In this document: in pieces, positions 1-9,006 of the stretch
Numbering within the stretch: the first letter of the stretch is position 1
Layout of the letters: the number at the start of each line of letters is the position of its first letter
Assembly (NCBI GenBank): GCA_016795065.1
Contig: JAEUIU010000002.1
Coordinates: 1-64,000, forward strand
DNA: 64,000 nucleotides
Origin: Phycisphaerae bacterium
GTDB taxonomy: Bacteria > Planctomycetota > Phycisphaerae > Phycisphaerales > SM1A02
Direction of reading: 5' to 3'
Program-made: the position numbers and the translations under genes
Notes under the pieces: generated by a model
What the model was told of the DNA's origin: nothing
What the model saw: the letters and a program-made list of their open reading frames with translations, nothing else
The model's database searches: none

Positions 1-1
1 C

Positions 2-103
2 GCCTTGAACCGCGCAACGGCCCGGAAGGCGGGGAAGCGGTACGGGATCCTGACTCTGGCGTTCGGCGAGCTCGGTCGCGGACTCTGGCGTGCGGCGATG
101 TGA
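2..103 (+). CDS. Possible C-terminal end of an unidentified protein (partial)
   Basis: The second forward frame is open from the window edge to a TGA and encodes about 33 residues, including RYGILTLAFGELGRGLW, which looks more protein-like than the other frames. No family is recognised. The gene start lies outside the window, so this is only a tentative call. Confidence 0.25.
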   Translation, partial: ALNRATARKAGKRYGILTLAFGELGRGLWRAAM

Positions 104-691
104 AGCGACAGTCCGTCGTTGATCGAGCGGAGAAGGGCGGCGAAGGATGCAGCGGCGGCGATCCGGGAAGGGAGGGCGGCGCTAAAGCCCGGAGCCGAAG
201 GAGCGGGACCCAACCAGATGCCGTGAGTCAAGCTCTCGAACCCTCTGTCCGCGGCGGCGGTTACCCGGGCTGCGGAACGCGCTGAACCTGGAGCGACGAC
301 CGTGAGCGTCGCTGGGTGTCGTTCCGGATCGACATAACGACCTATTAGGCCGTGGGTGGGGGTGGCGGGGCGGGGGTTGGGGAATTCGGCGGCGGGGATG
401 GTTGCGAGATGCTAGCCCAAGAGGCCCTGGATTGGCTAGTTGACGTGGTGGCGAGGCGACATAAGGGAGTTTGCTGGTGGGGAAGCGTGATAAGAGCGAT
501 TACCGGTGGAGAGGGCTGTTTGATAGGTATCGCCGATCCGCTCGAGGCGGTGCCGGATCACGTACCGATGGATGGAGATGGGGATGAAGATGGGGATGGG
601 GATGGGTATGGCTCTGGGCCCAGACCTCTTGCGGGTCTCCGTTGCCGGTCTGGAGCCCATTCGCGTTCCGACGCTCGACAGTCGTCAGCCG
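104..691. other. Non-coding stretch left of the integrase gene, with a short GATGGG-type repeat
   Basis: No convincing gene is seen. Open frames here are shadows with poor composition. At about 567-611 there is a low-complexity run of GGGGAT/GATGGG units, and near 682-702 a short GTCAGCC repeat. The stretch lies downstream of the minus-strand integrase. It shows no recombination-site-like structure that I could identify. Confidence 0.5.
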
Positions 692-2014
692 TCAGCCGTC
701 ATGCGTCTCGCGGGCCTGGGGCCCGGGAATGTCCAAGGGGCTGCGGACCTCTTCCGCGGCTCGATCGCAAGCATGGAGGTAGCCGAGGGTTGTTCGCAGA
801 TCGGAATGTCCCAGAAGCTGTTGCAAGGTCCGGGGATCGGTGCCATGCCGCAGCGAATGCGTCGCGAAGGCATGCCGAAAGTCATGCGGTCTCACTTGTT
901 TGGGCATGTGCAATTGCCGACGGGCGGATGCGACCGCTTTCTGCACCACTGATTCGTGGAGGTGCCATCGCAGTCGTTCTCCGGTCTCGGGGTCGACGCA
1001 AGTCGAGCTCGCCGGGAAGACCCAGTGCCACGGCCACTCGGATGGGGCCGATGTGTACTTGCGAGCCAGCGCATACGGGACGGGAACGGTGGCCATACCT
1101 TGCGCGAGTCGCTGGTTGAACTCCCGACGAACCTCTCGCAAGTGTTCGGTGAGTTCGGGCACCAGCGCCTTTGGCAAAATGGTGGTCCGGTTCTTCTTCC
1201 CCTTCCCGTCGAAGACATAGATCTCACGACGATCCAGATCCATGTCCTTTACCCGCAGCGACAATGCCTCGCCGAGTCGAAGCCCGCTTCCATAGAGGAT
1301 CAGGCAAACCAGCCGTGGGCGCCCAGTGAGTTTGGCCAGCAATGCCTCCACCTCACGGCGAGAGAGGACGACCTGGATCCTCGCCGAGATCTTCGCCCGG
1401 GTGATGCCAGCGACCCTTTCGTATGGTTCGCCGAGAATGTCGCGATAGAGGAGAACGAGTGCCGCGCTGGCCTGGTTCTGTGTCGAGGGCGCCACTCGCT
1501 CGGAGATCGTGAGCGAATTGATGAAGTCAACGATCTCGCTGTTGCTGATGTCAATCGGATGCCGCCGTCCGCAATGGTGGATCAGCCGCCGCATCCAATA
1601 CACATACTGCTCAATTGTCCGGGGGCTATATCGTCTGGCCTGCATAAACGTCAAAACGTGGCGATAGAGCGTCGGCTCCCTCGTTCCGGGGATCAGTGGC
1701 AAGGGGCCGACCTGCCCAATCGGCGATGGCACCTCTGGGCCAGCCCTTGAATGGCCTTTCGCAAAGGTACGCTCCTGTTTGGCCTCTGGCTTCGTCGGAG
1801 ACTCACCGTGGGGAGTCTCGCGGACGGGATCGCGCGCGGTCGTCGGGCGACTGCCCAGAAGCGTTCCAGGGGCGAGATAGGCCGATTTCATGCCGTCACG
1901 GCGCGACGTCGGCCGGCCATCCCAAACGGGTGGATTGTCGAAGGTCGCGTCTTGCTCTCGTTGGCTCTGCCCTTCTGCGTTGGATTGCATCCGCTTCGGC
2001 GCCTCCCTGCACAT
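692..2014 (-). CDS. intI: Integron-type tyrosine recombinase (IntI family), apparently without cassettes
   Basis: A site-specific tyrosine recombinase that would join DNA at att-type sites. The core begins near residue 120 with a SAM-like N-terminal domain (YRHVLTFMQARRYSPRTIEQY). The catalytic domain contains GSGLRLGEALSL with the first Arg, RPHDFRHAFATH (His-x-x-Arg), LLGHSDLRTT and a Tyr in TTLGYLH. The insertion with LARKYTSAPSEWPWHWVFPAS, followed by RWHLHES, is the extra patch that separates IntI from XerC/D. At 440 residues it is about 100 longer than usual IntI. The extra N-terminus is low-complexity, and an ATG at 1891 is an alternative start. No attC-like repeats or divergent cassette genes are visible upstream (positions above 2014), so it looks like an orphan integrase. 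Confidence 0.85.
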   Translation of the reverse strand: MCREAPKRMQSNAEGQSQREQDATFDNPPVWDGRPTSRRDGMKSAYLAPGTLLGSRPTTARDPVRETPHGESPTKPEAKQERTFAKGHSRAGPEVPSPIGQVGPLPLIPGTREPTLYRHVLTFMQARRYSPRTIEQYVYWMRRLIHHCGRRHPIDISNSEIVDFINSLTISERVAPSTQNQASAALVLLYRDILGEPYERVAGITRAKISARIQVVLSRREVEALLAKLTGRPRLVCLILYGSGLRLGEALSLRVKDMDLDRREIYVFDGKGKKNRTTILPKALVPELTEHLREVRREFNQRLAQGMATVPVPYALARKYTSAPSEWPWHWVFPASSTCVDPETGERLRWHLHESVVQKAVASARRQLHMPKQVRPHDFRHAFATHSLRHGTDPRTLQQLLGHSDLRTTLGYLHACDRAAEEVRSPLDIPGPQARETHDG

Positions 2015-2177
2015 CGGTGTGGAACCTCAACGAGGTTACCGCGCGAAATCGCAGCGACCGTTCAGCGGGGGGGAGTTTCTGGACGCGTCAGGGATTCGTG
2101 CAGCCAGGGGCTGTCGTCGCGGCGTAACGAGCAGTGGGCTCGTGATCAATGGCTGAGAGGCACGTTCAGTGTTGGTC

Positions 2178-2681
2178 TCACATCCCCGACATGGCTCCCA
2201 ACACCAGCACAAGATCGACCGACTCCACCTTTCCGTCGCAGTTGATGTCGGCGAAACAACAGTCGCTACCCCAGGCGGAAAGGACCTCGGCGATGTCCGA
2301 GGCGGCGACATTCCCGTCCTGGTCGACATCGGGTGATCCTTGCACGAATCCCGTGAGCTGAATCCACTCTCCAGCCGGAAGGGTCACGGAAAACCGTTCC
2401 CCGATCCAAAGATGCGCGAAAGCCTCGGGCCGATTGCTGGGCTGGAAATCGATCACCATCGCCCTTGGCTGCGGCAGCGGATTCGTGGTGAAGATCAGAT
2501 TCCGGTCCCGCGCCAACTCTGGCAATCGCCATTCGACCTGAATATCACCCTCGATCGGATCGGGGGTCGTGTTCATGGCCGTAATGCACCACGCGAGCCC
2601 CTGGCTGTCGGTGTCGAGTTGCACCGACAGATGAACTGGCTGTTCCGTCGTGACCGCCGGATGAACTTCGAAGGTGAACAC
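2178..2681 (-). CDS. Dockerin-like domain protein, probably the remnant of a longer secreted protein
   Basis: The last 55 or so residues form two Asp-rich calcium-binding-like repeats (DVDQDGNVAASDIAEVLSAW and DINCDGKVESVDLVLVLGA), the dockerin type I pattern common at the ends of planctomycete extracellular proteins. The first 110 residues look like a beta-sandwich segment but have no signal peptide. The frame opens directly after an in-frame TGA and starts at a GTG, so the 5' part of the gene may have been lost. The function is unknown. It could alternatively be a short intact gene that starts at this GTG. Confidence 0.55.
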   Translation of the reverse strand: MFTFEVHPAVTTEQPVHLSVQLDTDSQGLAWCITAMNTTPDPIEGDIQVEWRLPELARDRNLIFTTNPLPQPRAMVIDFQPSNRPEAFAHLWIGERFSVTLPAGEWIQLTGFVQGSPDVDQDGNVAASDIAEVLSAWGSDCCFADINCDGKVESVDLVLVLGAMSGM

Positions 2682-2905
2682 GCGAGATCCTCATGGTCCC
2701 GGAGGACCGGTCTTGTCACAAGGGGTAGGTGAGTGCAATCCGAAATTCGTAGTGGCCGGCGGATTTCGAACGAAGCCCCTCCGCGGGCGGGCCACGTCCG
2801 TGCTTGCTCTTGCTTTCGCATTCGCTGTCGTGCTCGCAACCATGGACGTCGCGAGCGGCGGCTCGTTCCAACCGCACCTGCTTGTGCGGGCCGGGCCGCT
2901 GCAAG

Positions 2906-4183
2906 TCACTGGCCCCGCCGCGCGGCGACAATCGACACGCCACACGCGACGCCAGCCATAAAACCACTCGACCAGGCCCATTGGAAGTTGAATCCTCCGA
3001 TTCGGCCGTCAACGTCGCAAAGTTCCCCAACCACCCAGAGTCCCGCCTGACGCCGGCTTTCCATCGTGTCCAAGTGCAGCTCGGAAAGCGGAACCCCACC
3101 GGCAGTCGCTTCGGCGTGTGTGAAGCCGCGATCGCCGATCGGCTCGACTCTGAGTTCGGTCGCCGACCGAGCGAAACGCTGGCGGCTGGCTTTCGCGGTT
3201 TGCCGAAGATTCGCCCCCGGGTCGATTGACGCGATGCCGCAGAGTGCTCGAGCCAGACGCTCGGGCAGCCGCCCTCGCAGAGCAGAAAGCGGCGTGGCAC
3301 TGACGCCAGACGCCAATTCGCGATCGAACGCATCGGCGGTCATTCCCGGCAGGCAATTCATGAGGAGATGCGCAGTGGGGACATGAAGGCGGGCTTCCGT
3401 TAGGAAACGGCTCATGTTCAGGACACTCGGCCCCGAGAGGCCGAAGTGGGTACAGAGCGTCGAATCGCGGAAGCGAACATCGCTTCGTAGTCCGATCCCT
3501 GCGAGGCGGAACTCTGCGTCAAAGGTAATGCCGGCCAAGTCCCGAAGCGGATGCCCCTCGGGGAGGAGAAGCGGGACGAGCGCTGGAAATACCGCCTCGG
3601 TGACGGAATGCCCGAAAGCCCGCGCGAAGCGATAGCCCGCCCCATCGGAGCCGCTCTTTGGGAGTGCCTTTCCACCTGTGGCGAGCACCAGTCGCGGTGC
3701 ATGCGCGGCACCCCAGTTTCCCGAAACGACGAAGCCGCTCTCGTCGCGCCCAACGTTCTCGACGCGAGCGGGGTGAGTCAGCACGACCCCAAGCGATCGG
3801 ACTTCGTGGAGCAGGGCGTTCAGGACCGTTCGGGCGTCATCGGTCGTCGGAAAGAGCTTGCCTGTCTCCTCTCGCTTCAGGTCGACGCCCAACTCCCTGA
3901 ACAGCCGCACGGTTTCGGTTACGCCAAATCGTCGCAGCACCTTTCGAATCGCTGGCCCGGTCGAGCCGGCATAGTCTGACTCACTCACCGCATCATGGGT
4001 GACGTTGCATCGGCCGCCGCCTGCAACCAGGATCTTCGCGCCGAGCGTCCTCGCTCCCTCGAGGAGGAGGATCCTCGCGCCCGGTGCCGTGCGCCCCACC
4101 CATAGCGCGGTCATGAGGCCGGCCGCGCCTGCTCCGATGATGATCACATCGGCCTGCTGCTGATCCTGCTCACCGTCGGCCAC
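2906..4183 (-). CDS. FAD-dependent oxidoreductase of the HI0933/YhiN (BaiN-like) family
   Basis: A flavoprotein with an N-terminal FAD-binding Rossmann fold, seen in DVIIIGAGAAGLMTALW at residues 13-29. It is followed by the family signature GAKILVAGGGRCNVTH at about 48-63 and a C-terminal GGFNFQWAWSSGFMAG segment that closes the FAD site. The 425-residue length fits the family. Members are annotated as NAD(P)/FAD-dependent oxidoreductases, and the physiological substrate is generally unknown. It is the last gene of the six-gene minus-strand operon, starting 6 bp after the carboxypeptidase stop. Its link to peptide processing is by position only. Confidence 0.9.
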   Translation of the reverse strand: MADGEQDQQQADVIIIGAGAAGLMTALWVGRTAPGARILLLEGARTLGAKILVAGGGRCNVTHDAVSESDYAGSTGPAIRKVLRRFGVTETVRLFRELGVDLKREETGKLFPTTDDARTVLNALLHEVRSLGVVLTHPARVENVGRDESGFVVSGNWGAAHAPRLVLATGGKALPKSGSDGAGYRFARAFGHSVTEAVFPALVPLLLPEGHPLRDLAGITFDAEFRLAGIGLRSDVRFRDSTLCTHFGLSGPSVLNMSRFLTEARLHVPTAHLLMNCLPGMTADAFDRELASGVSATPLSALRGRLPERLARALCGIASIDPGANLRQTAKASRQRFARSATELRVEPIGDRGFTHAEATAGGVPLSELHLDTMESRRQAGLWVVGELCDVDGRIGGFNFQWAWSSGFMAGVACGVSIVAARRGQ

Positions 4184-4189
4184 GTTCGA

Positions 4190-6001
4190 TCACCTTGCTG
4201 CCGGTGGGGAGGCTGGCGTGCCTGTCGCAGCGGCGTTCGCCGTCGGTGCAAGCGATACGGAGGCCGAGATGGGGGATGCCTTCTCGGCCACGTAGCTGAG
4301 ACCGACGGTGTCGCCGGCGTTGCCGCGGACGACGAATCGGAAGAACCGGGACGATCGCCCCGGGATCCCATCCTCGACCTCGAGCGTTGCCGGCCGGAAT
4401 CGTTGCTCGCTGACCGTCTTGGCGAAGCGATTGGAGGCAAACCCACCTAACACAACGCTCGCGCCGGTCAGGCGCAGGCGGTCAGGCTGTCCGATGCCCC
4501 GGGCGGCGGCACGCTCCGTTCGGGTCGGGATCAGCCGATCGTTGGCGATCTCGACATCCACCTGCCAAAGCCCGTTGCCCAAGTCCTTCACCTCCGTCGA
4601 GGCGAACCGGATCTTCGGCATCTGAGCGGCATGGAACATGGTGAAGGCGAAGTTGCGGTGGTACTCCTCCTCGGCCATGAAGGGCGGGGGAATGCGAGAC
4701 GAATACTTCGATGAACCTCCGACAAGGACCTTCCCGAGCGTTGGGTGATCCACTTCCTTGAGCGGAAGGGATGTCTGCCCGAAGAGCACGTGCTCGCGCC
4801 AGAGCCGTTCCTGCTCCTCGTTGGGCGACGCCCCGTTCTGCATGATGCGGTTCTCCGACCACATTTCGTTGGTGAAGGAGACGACACCTAACGATTCGGC
4901 CAACCAGTTGACGAAGCCGCCGTGCACCGTGTAGAGGTCGGACCAGATCACCATCTTGCGGTAGAAGGGGAGCATCTGTTCGCCGGAGGTGGCGATCGCG
5001 TCGTAGGTGCTTCGGTCGCGTCCGCCGTAGACGCCCTCACGTTCCTGGGCGCCCGGGCCGCGCAGGATCATGCCTCCGGCGTTGTGATAGCTCTGGCCCG
5101 CGGCGATGTTGGGATGCCGCATGATGAATGCCGCAACGCAGCGCGACTCGGGCAGGGAGAGCGGATAGTCGCCCGCGCCATCCTGCACGTGGTTGGGCTG
5201 CCAGTCGGCGGGCCAGTTGCGGTTCGGGTCGTATCCTCCGGGGCCGTCCTCGTTAACGCTCCCGTCGCCGTCGTTGTCAATTCCTTCGCTGCCGGCGAAG
5301 CTCCACTCGCCGCGGCGCACGGTGCCGTCGGGCATGATCGCCGGCGTGACCGGCTCCATGCGGTTGGGGTCCGTCTCGCTTCGCTTGTGGGAGCCATTCG
5401 GGTCAGGCCGCCACATCGTGGTGATCGCGCCGTCACCGTCGAGGTCCTCGGGGCCATCCTCATCCGCCGCGCCATCGCGATCGTTGTCGGTGGGCTTCTG
5501 GCCTCCGCGGCTCGAGCTGGACGTGTTGGCGTTGTCGAACCAGAATTGCCGGCCATCTGGGTTGATCGACGGGATGAGGTAGAAGGCGCTTTCGTCGACG
5601 AGTTTCGTGATGCGCTCGACCTGGCCATACCCCGACGCGAGGTACCACGCGCTGTAGAGAACGACCTCGCCGGCCTGGATTTCGTTACCGTGGATGTTGC
5701 CATCGATGTACATCGCCGGCTTGCCTGAATCGGGGCCGGTCTTCGGGTTGTTGATGATGATGGCGATGAGCGTTCGCCCTTGCACCGACTGCCCAAGTTC
5801 CTCGATGCGGACGAGATCGGGGTAAGCCTCGGCAAGGCGACGGCACTGGGCGACGAGGGCGTCGTAGTCGTAATAGCGATTGAACGCGATATCGACCTTG
5901 CTTGTGAGTTGCTGTTGGGCGTGGGCGCCTTGCGTGGCGGCAAGGAACGATCCGACGATTGCCGTGGTAGCGGCCAGGAGCGAACGGCGTGTTCGGTTCA
6001 T
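4190..6001 (-). CDS. Secreted M14 family zinc carboxypeptidase
   Basis: Residues 1-28 are a signal peptide with a twin-arginine-like start (NRTRRSLLAAT), so the enzyme should act outside the cytoplasm. The M14 zinc site is intact: His104 and Glu107 in GNIHGNEIQ and His306 in GQSYHNAGG. The catalytic Glu is Glu379 in SFTNEMW, and an Asn-Arg pair (PNRNWP) fits the substrate carboxylate site. Two Asp-rich inserts (DNDRDGAADEDG and DNDGDGSVNEDG) look like calcium-binding loops. A C-terminal beta-rich region follows the catalytic domain. The start overlaps the stop of the upstream, inactive-looking paralogue by ATGA, indicating translational coupling. It should trim C-terminal residues from peptides; the substrate is unknown. 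Confidence 0.9.
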   Translation of the reverse strand: MNRTRRSLLAATTAIVGSFLAATQGAHAQQQLTSKVDIAFNRYYDYDALVAQCRRLAEAYPDLVRIEELGQSVQGRTLIAIIINNPKTGPDSGKPAMYIDGNIHGNEIQAGEVVLYSAWYLASGYGQVERITKLVDESAFYLIPSINPDGRQFWFDNANTSSSSRGGQKPTDNDRDGAADEDGPEDLDGDGAITTMWRPDPNGSHKRSETDPNRMEPVTPAIMPDGTVRRGEWSFAGSEGIDNDGDGSVNEDGPGGYDPNRNWPADWQPNHVQDGAGDYPLSLPESRCVAAFIMRHPNIAAGQSYHNAGGMILRGPGAQEREGVYGGRDRSTYDAIATSGEQMLPFYRKMVIWSDLYTVHGGFVNWLAESLGVVSFTNEMWSENRIMQNGASPNEEQERLWREHVLFGQTSLPLKEVDHPTLGKVLVGGSSKYSSRIPPPFMAEEEYHRNFAFTMFHAAQMPKIRFASTEVKDLGNGLWQVDVEIANDRLIPTRTERAAARGIGQPDRLRLTGASVVLGGFASNRFAKTVSEQRFRPATLEVEDGIPGRSSRFFRFVVRGNAGDTVGLSYVAEKASPISASVSLAPTANAAATGTPASPPAAR

Positions 6002-8163
6002 GAGTTCTTTCCCCCGACGACGGCACCTTGCCGGATGCGATAGGTCGTAATCCCGTACTCACCGTTACCGACCGTGAACTCGATCGTCTCATCGTCAGCG
6101 GCACGGACGATCCACTCGAGGCTCACTCGGGCGCCCGGTGCGATCGATTCGAGCTTCCGGACGCGATCGCCGCTCACGATTCGTTCGACGTCACTGGAGA
6201 GCCGAGCGATGACCGGGGCTCGAGCTCGGGTCATGACGCCCGTCGTCGTCATCGTCGGCAGGCGGCCGGCGTTGGTGACCGAGCTCTCAATCCGATAGAG
6301 ACCGGGCCCGAGGGTGGTGACGGTTGGCTGGACGACCACCAGTGAGGGCAGTCGATCGATGAGTTCAAGCAGGAAGGCTGTCTGCTTCGCGGCAAGCGCA
6401 TCGAGCTCGCCCGCCGGCGGGTTGAGCCGGAAGAGCGGATGGAAGCCGCCGATCTCGACCACACCGAAGAGCGGATGGACGGCCTCGTGCCAAGGGATGA
6501 AGCCAACGCCATTGCGGACCCGGTCGCTGTAGGCGAGCCATTCGCCGCTCTCGGCATCGCTGGTTGCCGAGGCTTGTGTGGGAGCGGGCCCGCCTCGGGG
6601 CTGGAAGTTGCCGCCGCCACCACCTCCTCGACGACCGCGTCCACCGCCGCCTGCTCCTCCCGGGAAGCTGCCCTGTCGACCACCTCCGGGCGGTCCGCCG
6701 GCACCTGGCGCGCCTTGAGGGGCACCTTGAGCGCCGGCAGGGCCTCCCTGAGTCGCTTGGCCTGTGGGGACGGTCTGGAATCCTGCGGGATGGATGTCCT
6801 CATCGTGAGGCTCCGCGTTGGGATTCGCTTCGGGAGGATCGTGGAGCATCCCGAGGCTGACGTTGAGTTCGCTCCATCCGCGCAGGATGTCCGGAGGTGC
6901 GTCTGCAGGTGGCGGAGGTGATGGGGGCGTCTCCGCAGCCGGCTGGGGCGCAGGTGCGGCAGCATCGGTCGGCGCGGCTGGTACCTCGGGCTTGGGGAGG
7001 TCGGGTCGCCCCCAGATCGTTGAGGCGACGCTCAGCAGGCCGCGGTGATTTGCGAGCCAGAGCCAGAAGGCGCCCTCATGGTCCGCGGAACCGCTACGAG
7101 CCTGCCCTGTGGTGTCGCGGTAGAGCTTCCCGATGCCTTGATACAGGTCGATGTCGCCGGCGCCGTGCACCAGCGGAGTGCGGCCGGTGGCGTCGTTGTC
7201 TCGGCCGTCCGGGACACGCACGAGCGAATCGTGTCGCCCGAAAGTGATCGCGGCGACGATCTCGGGGTGGGCCACGACGAATTCGGCGAGGGCCTTCGAC
7301 TCGGGCTCCGAGAGCTGATGCGGCCCCGCGTCGGAAGCGAACTCGGGGTAGCGGTGTGGGAAGTTCCGGTTGAGGTCGACCTCGCCGCGGCCGTCTTCGG
7401 CGATGCGGCCATCGCCATCACCGTCATCGCCTTCGGAAAAAACGGCGTAGGTCGGTGGCTCGAAGGGCTTCGCCGCAACGCCGGTCTCGGGAGTCTTCAA
7501 CAGCCGGTTGTCGGCGCTGTCGCTCACCAGCGTCGCGATGTAGGGGGCTGGCGGGTTCTTGACCCGCATCTCGACGACGACGCCGTCTCCGTCCATGTCA
7601 CGTGGCCCGTCCTCATCGGCCGTGCCGTCGCGGTCGTCGTCGGTCGGTCGCAGCGTTCCGCGTTGGGCCGAAGGTCCCTTGAGCGTCGCCTCGAGGGCAT
7701 CGGGGTTGGCGCAGGGAACGATCCAGATGGTGACTTTCGTGAGAAGATCCGGTCGCCGGGCAGCGAGATCGGCACCTAACAGTTCGTTCGCAACGCGGAG
7801 GGCAACCTCGGCTCCGGCCAGGTGCAGGCCGTCGAGGCCGGCGGTGATGAGGATCGCCGGGCGGCCGGCCGCTTCACCGGAGGCAAGACGGATGGCGAGC
7901 AGTTCGCGCCCCTCGCCGGATGTGCCGATCGGCACGATCTGGGCATTCGGGCCGACGAGCGAACGCAGCGCCGTGAGCAGGGCGGCGTGGTCGCGATAGC
8001 CGTCGAGAATGCCGACATTCGCCGACGAAGTGGGGCCCGCGCAGGTCGCCGGCGCGGGAGCAAGCCCTGCGAGTGCGCATGGGACGGCCCCCAATGTCGT
8101 CATCGCGACAAGCGCCGGTCCGAGGGAGAAGGGGGTTCGAACGGCGCTGTGGGACTTGAACAT
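5998..8163 (-). CDS. M14-like carboxypeptidase paralogue with degenerate active site (pseudoenzyme)
   Basis: It aligns along its length with the downstream M14 enzyme and shares the Asp-rich inserts (DDDRDGTADEDG and GDGDGRIAEDG) and the LNRNFPHR segment. The zinc site is gone: HGNE is replaced by DGLH (His to Asp111, Glu to His114), the third His lies where TFGRHD now reads, and the catalytic Glu of FTNEMW is Thr in VASTIW. A Pro/Gly-rich linker (about residues 420-550, including long Gly runs) is inserted before a C-terminal beta domain. The N-terminus looks like a signal peptide. Loss of all key residues while the frame and operon coupling remain intact suggests a binding or regulatory role. 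This is an inference. Confidence 0.85.
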   Translation of the reverse strand: MFKSHSAVRTPFSLGPALVAMTTLGAVPCALAGLAPAPATCAGPTSSANVGILDGYRDHAALLTALRSLVGPNAQIVPIGTSGEGRELLAIRLASGEAAGRPAILITAGLDGLHLAGAEVALRVANELLGADLAARRPDLLTKVTIWIVPCANPDALEATLKGPSAQRGTLRPTDDDRDGTADEDGPRDMDGDGVVVEMRVKNPPAPYIATLVSDSADNRLLKTPETGVAAKPFEPPTYAVFSEGDDGDGDGRIAEDGRGEVDLNRNFPHRYPEFASDAGPHQLSEPESKALAEFVVAHPEIVAAITFGRHDSLVRVPDGRDNDATGRTPLVHGAGDIDLYQGIGKLYRDTTGQARSGSADHEGAFWLWLANHRGLLSVASTIWGRPDLPKPEVPAAPTDAAAPAPQPAAETPPSPPPPADAPPDILRGWSELNVSLGMLHDPPEANPNAEPHDEDIHPAGFQTVPTGQATQGGPAGAQGAPQGAPGAGGPPGGGRQGSFPGGAGGGGRGRRGGGGGGNFQPRGGPAPTQASATSDAESGEWLAYSDRVRNGVGFIPWHEAVHPLFGVVEIGGFHPLFRLNPPAGELDALAAKQTAFLLELIDRLPSLVVVQPTVTTLGPGLYRIESSVTNAGRLPTMTTTGVMTRARAPVIARLSSDVERIVSGDRVRKLESIAPGARVSLEWIVRAADDETIEFTVGNGEYGITTYRIRQGAVVGGKNS

Positions 8164-8169
8164 GAACGG

Positions 8170-9006
8170 TCACATCTCCAGCTTGAGTCGGGCATCGTCC
8201 ATCGCGTACAGGCCATAGAGCCAGCCGTCGGCGAGGAGCGGGGCGACGTGCAGGATTCCCTCCACGCCGCCAAAAAGAAGTCCGTGCTTGCGGTTCACCG
8301 GAATGGACGAGGCGAGATTCACCTCGATCGCGTCATAGGCCGAGGGGGGAACGCCGATGCAGCATCCATCCCATTGGTTGAAGGTCAGCAGGCACTGCTG
8401 CGATTGCTGGACGATCAGCGGGAAGATGATGTAGCCATCGACTCGGACCCGCTTGCCGTCAAGGAAGGCGACCCGCTGCGGAATGTCGCGCAGTGCGCTT
8501 CGCGGCTGGTACGTGTCCATCGCGCTGACGAGCAGCTCCCATGGAACGATGTATGGGTTTCGCTCTGTCCCGTCACCGGTGATGAGCCATTTGCCGTCCG
8601 CGAGAATCGATCCGTCTGTCTTGCGGAGGAGGCGACCCGGGGCGACTTTCGCGTTCGGAAGAGTGACGTCGAGGCCGTCGGTCATGGCCACGCCCTCAGG
8701 TTCGGTGACCGCGGCCTTGGCGTTGGCTTCGCCGGCGAGCGGCTTCGAGGCCTCGTCCGCTCTCGGCGTCATGAGGTCCTTCACCAAGGCGTCGGCCTTC
8801 GCGTTGTTGGCCGGAGGCGTCGATGGCGGCGGGGAGGGCGCGGGCTCCGGCCTTGCCGGAACCGGCCCGGAACTCGTCGCCTCGTTGATGAGTGCCGCAT
8901 CCATGGCCGCGCCTTTGGCGTCATCGCGGGCTGCCCGAGGGGGTTGGAAGGCCACGATGATCGCGGTCGCGATGACGGCAGCGAGGATGGCCCAGAACCA
9001 CTTCAT
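8170..9006 (-). CDS. DUF3299 domain protein, membrane-anchored
   Basis: One N-terminal membrane segment (WFWAILAAVIATAIIVAF) is followed by a long Pro/Ala-rich linker to about residue 155. A C-terminal domain then contains GKRVRVDGYIIFP and QQCLLTFNQWDGCCIGVPPS, which I recognise as the DUF3299 pattern. DUF3299 proteins often sit beside FtsX/MacB-type ABC transporters, and here the gene overlaps the permease gene by 4 bp. The biochemical role is unknown. It may be a periplasmic partner of the transporter. Confidence 0.75.
   Translation of the reverse strand: MKWFWAILAAVIATAIIVAFQPPRAARDDAKGAAMDAALINEATSSGPVPARPEPAPSPPPSTPPANNAKADALVKDLMTPRADEASKPLAGEANAKAAVTEPEGVAMTDGLDVTLPNAKVAPGRLLRKTDGSILADGKWLITGDGTERNPYIVPWELLVSAMDTYQPRSALRDIPQRVAFLDGKRVRVDGYIIFPLIVQQSQQCLLTFNQWDGCCIGVPPSAYDAIEVNLASSIPVNRKHGLLFGGVEGILHVAPLLADGWLYGLYAMDDARLKLEM

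Noticed and set aside
352-1119. Forward 255-codon frame left of and inside the integrase region
   Set aside because: It runs through the GATGGG repeat and is antisense to intI, with low-complexity Asp/Gly sequence.
2015-2177. attI/attC recombination site next to intI
   Set aside because: I searched by eye for GTTRRRY or its complement with flanking inverted arms and found none.
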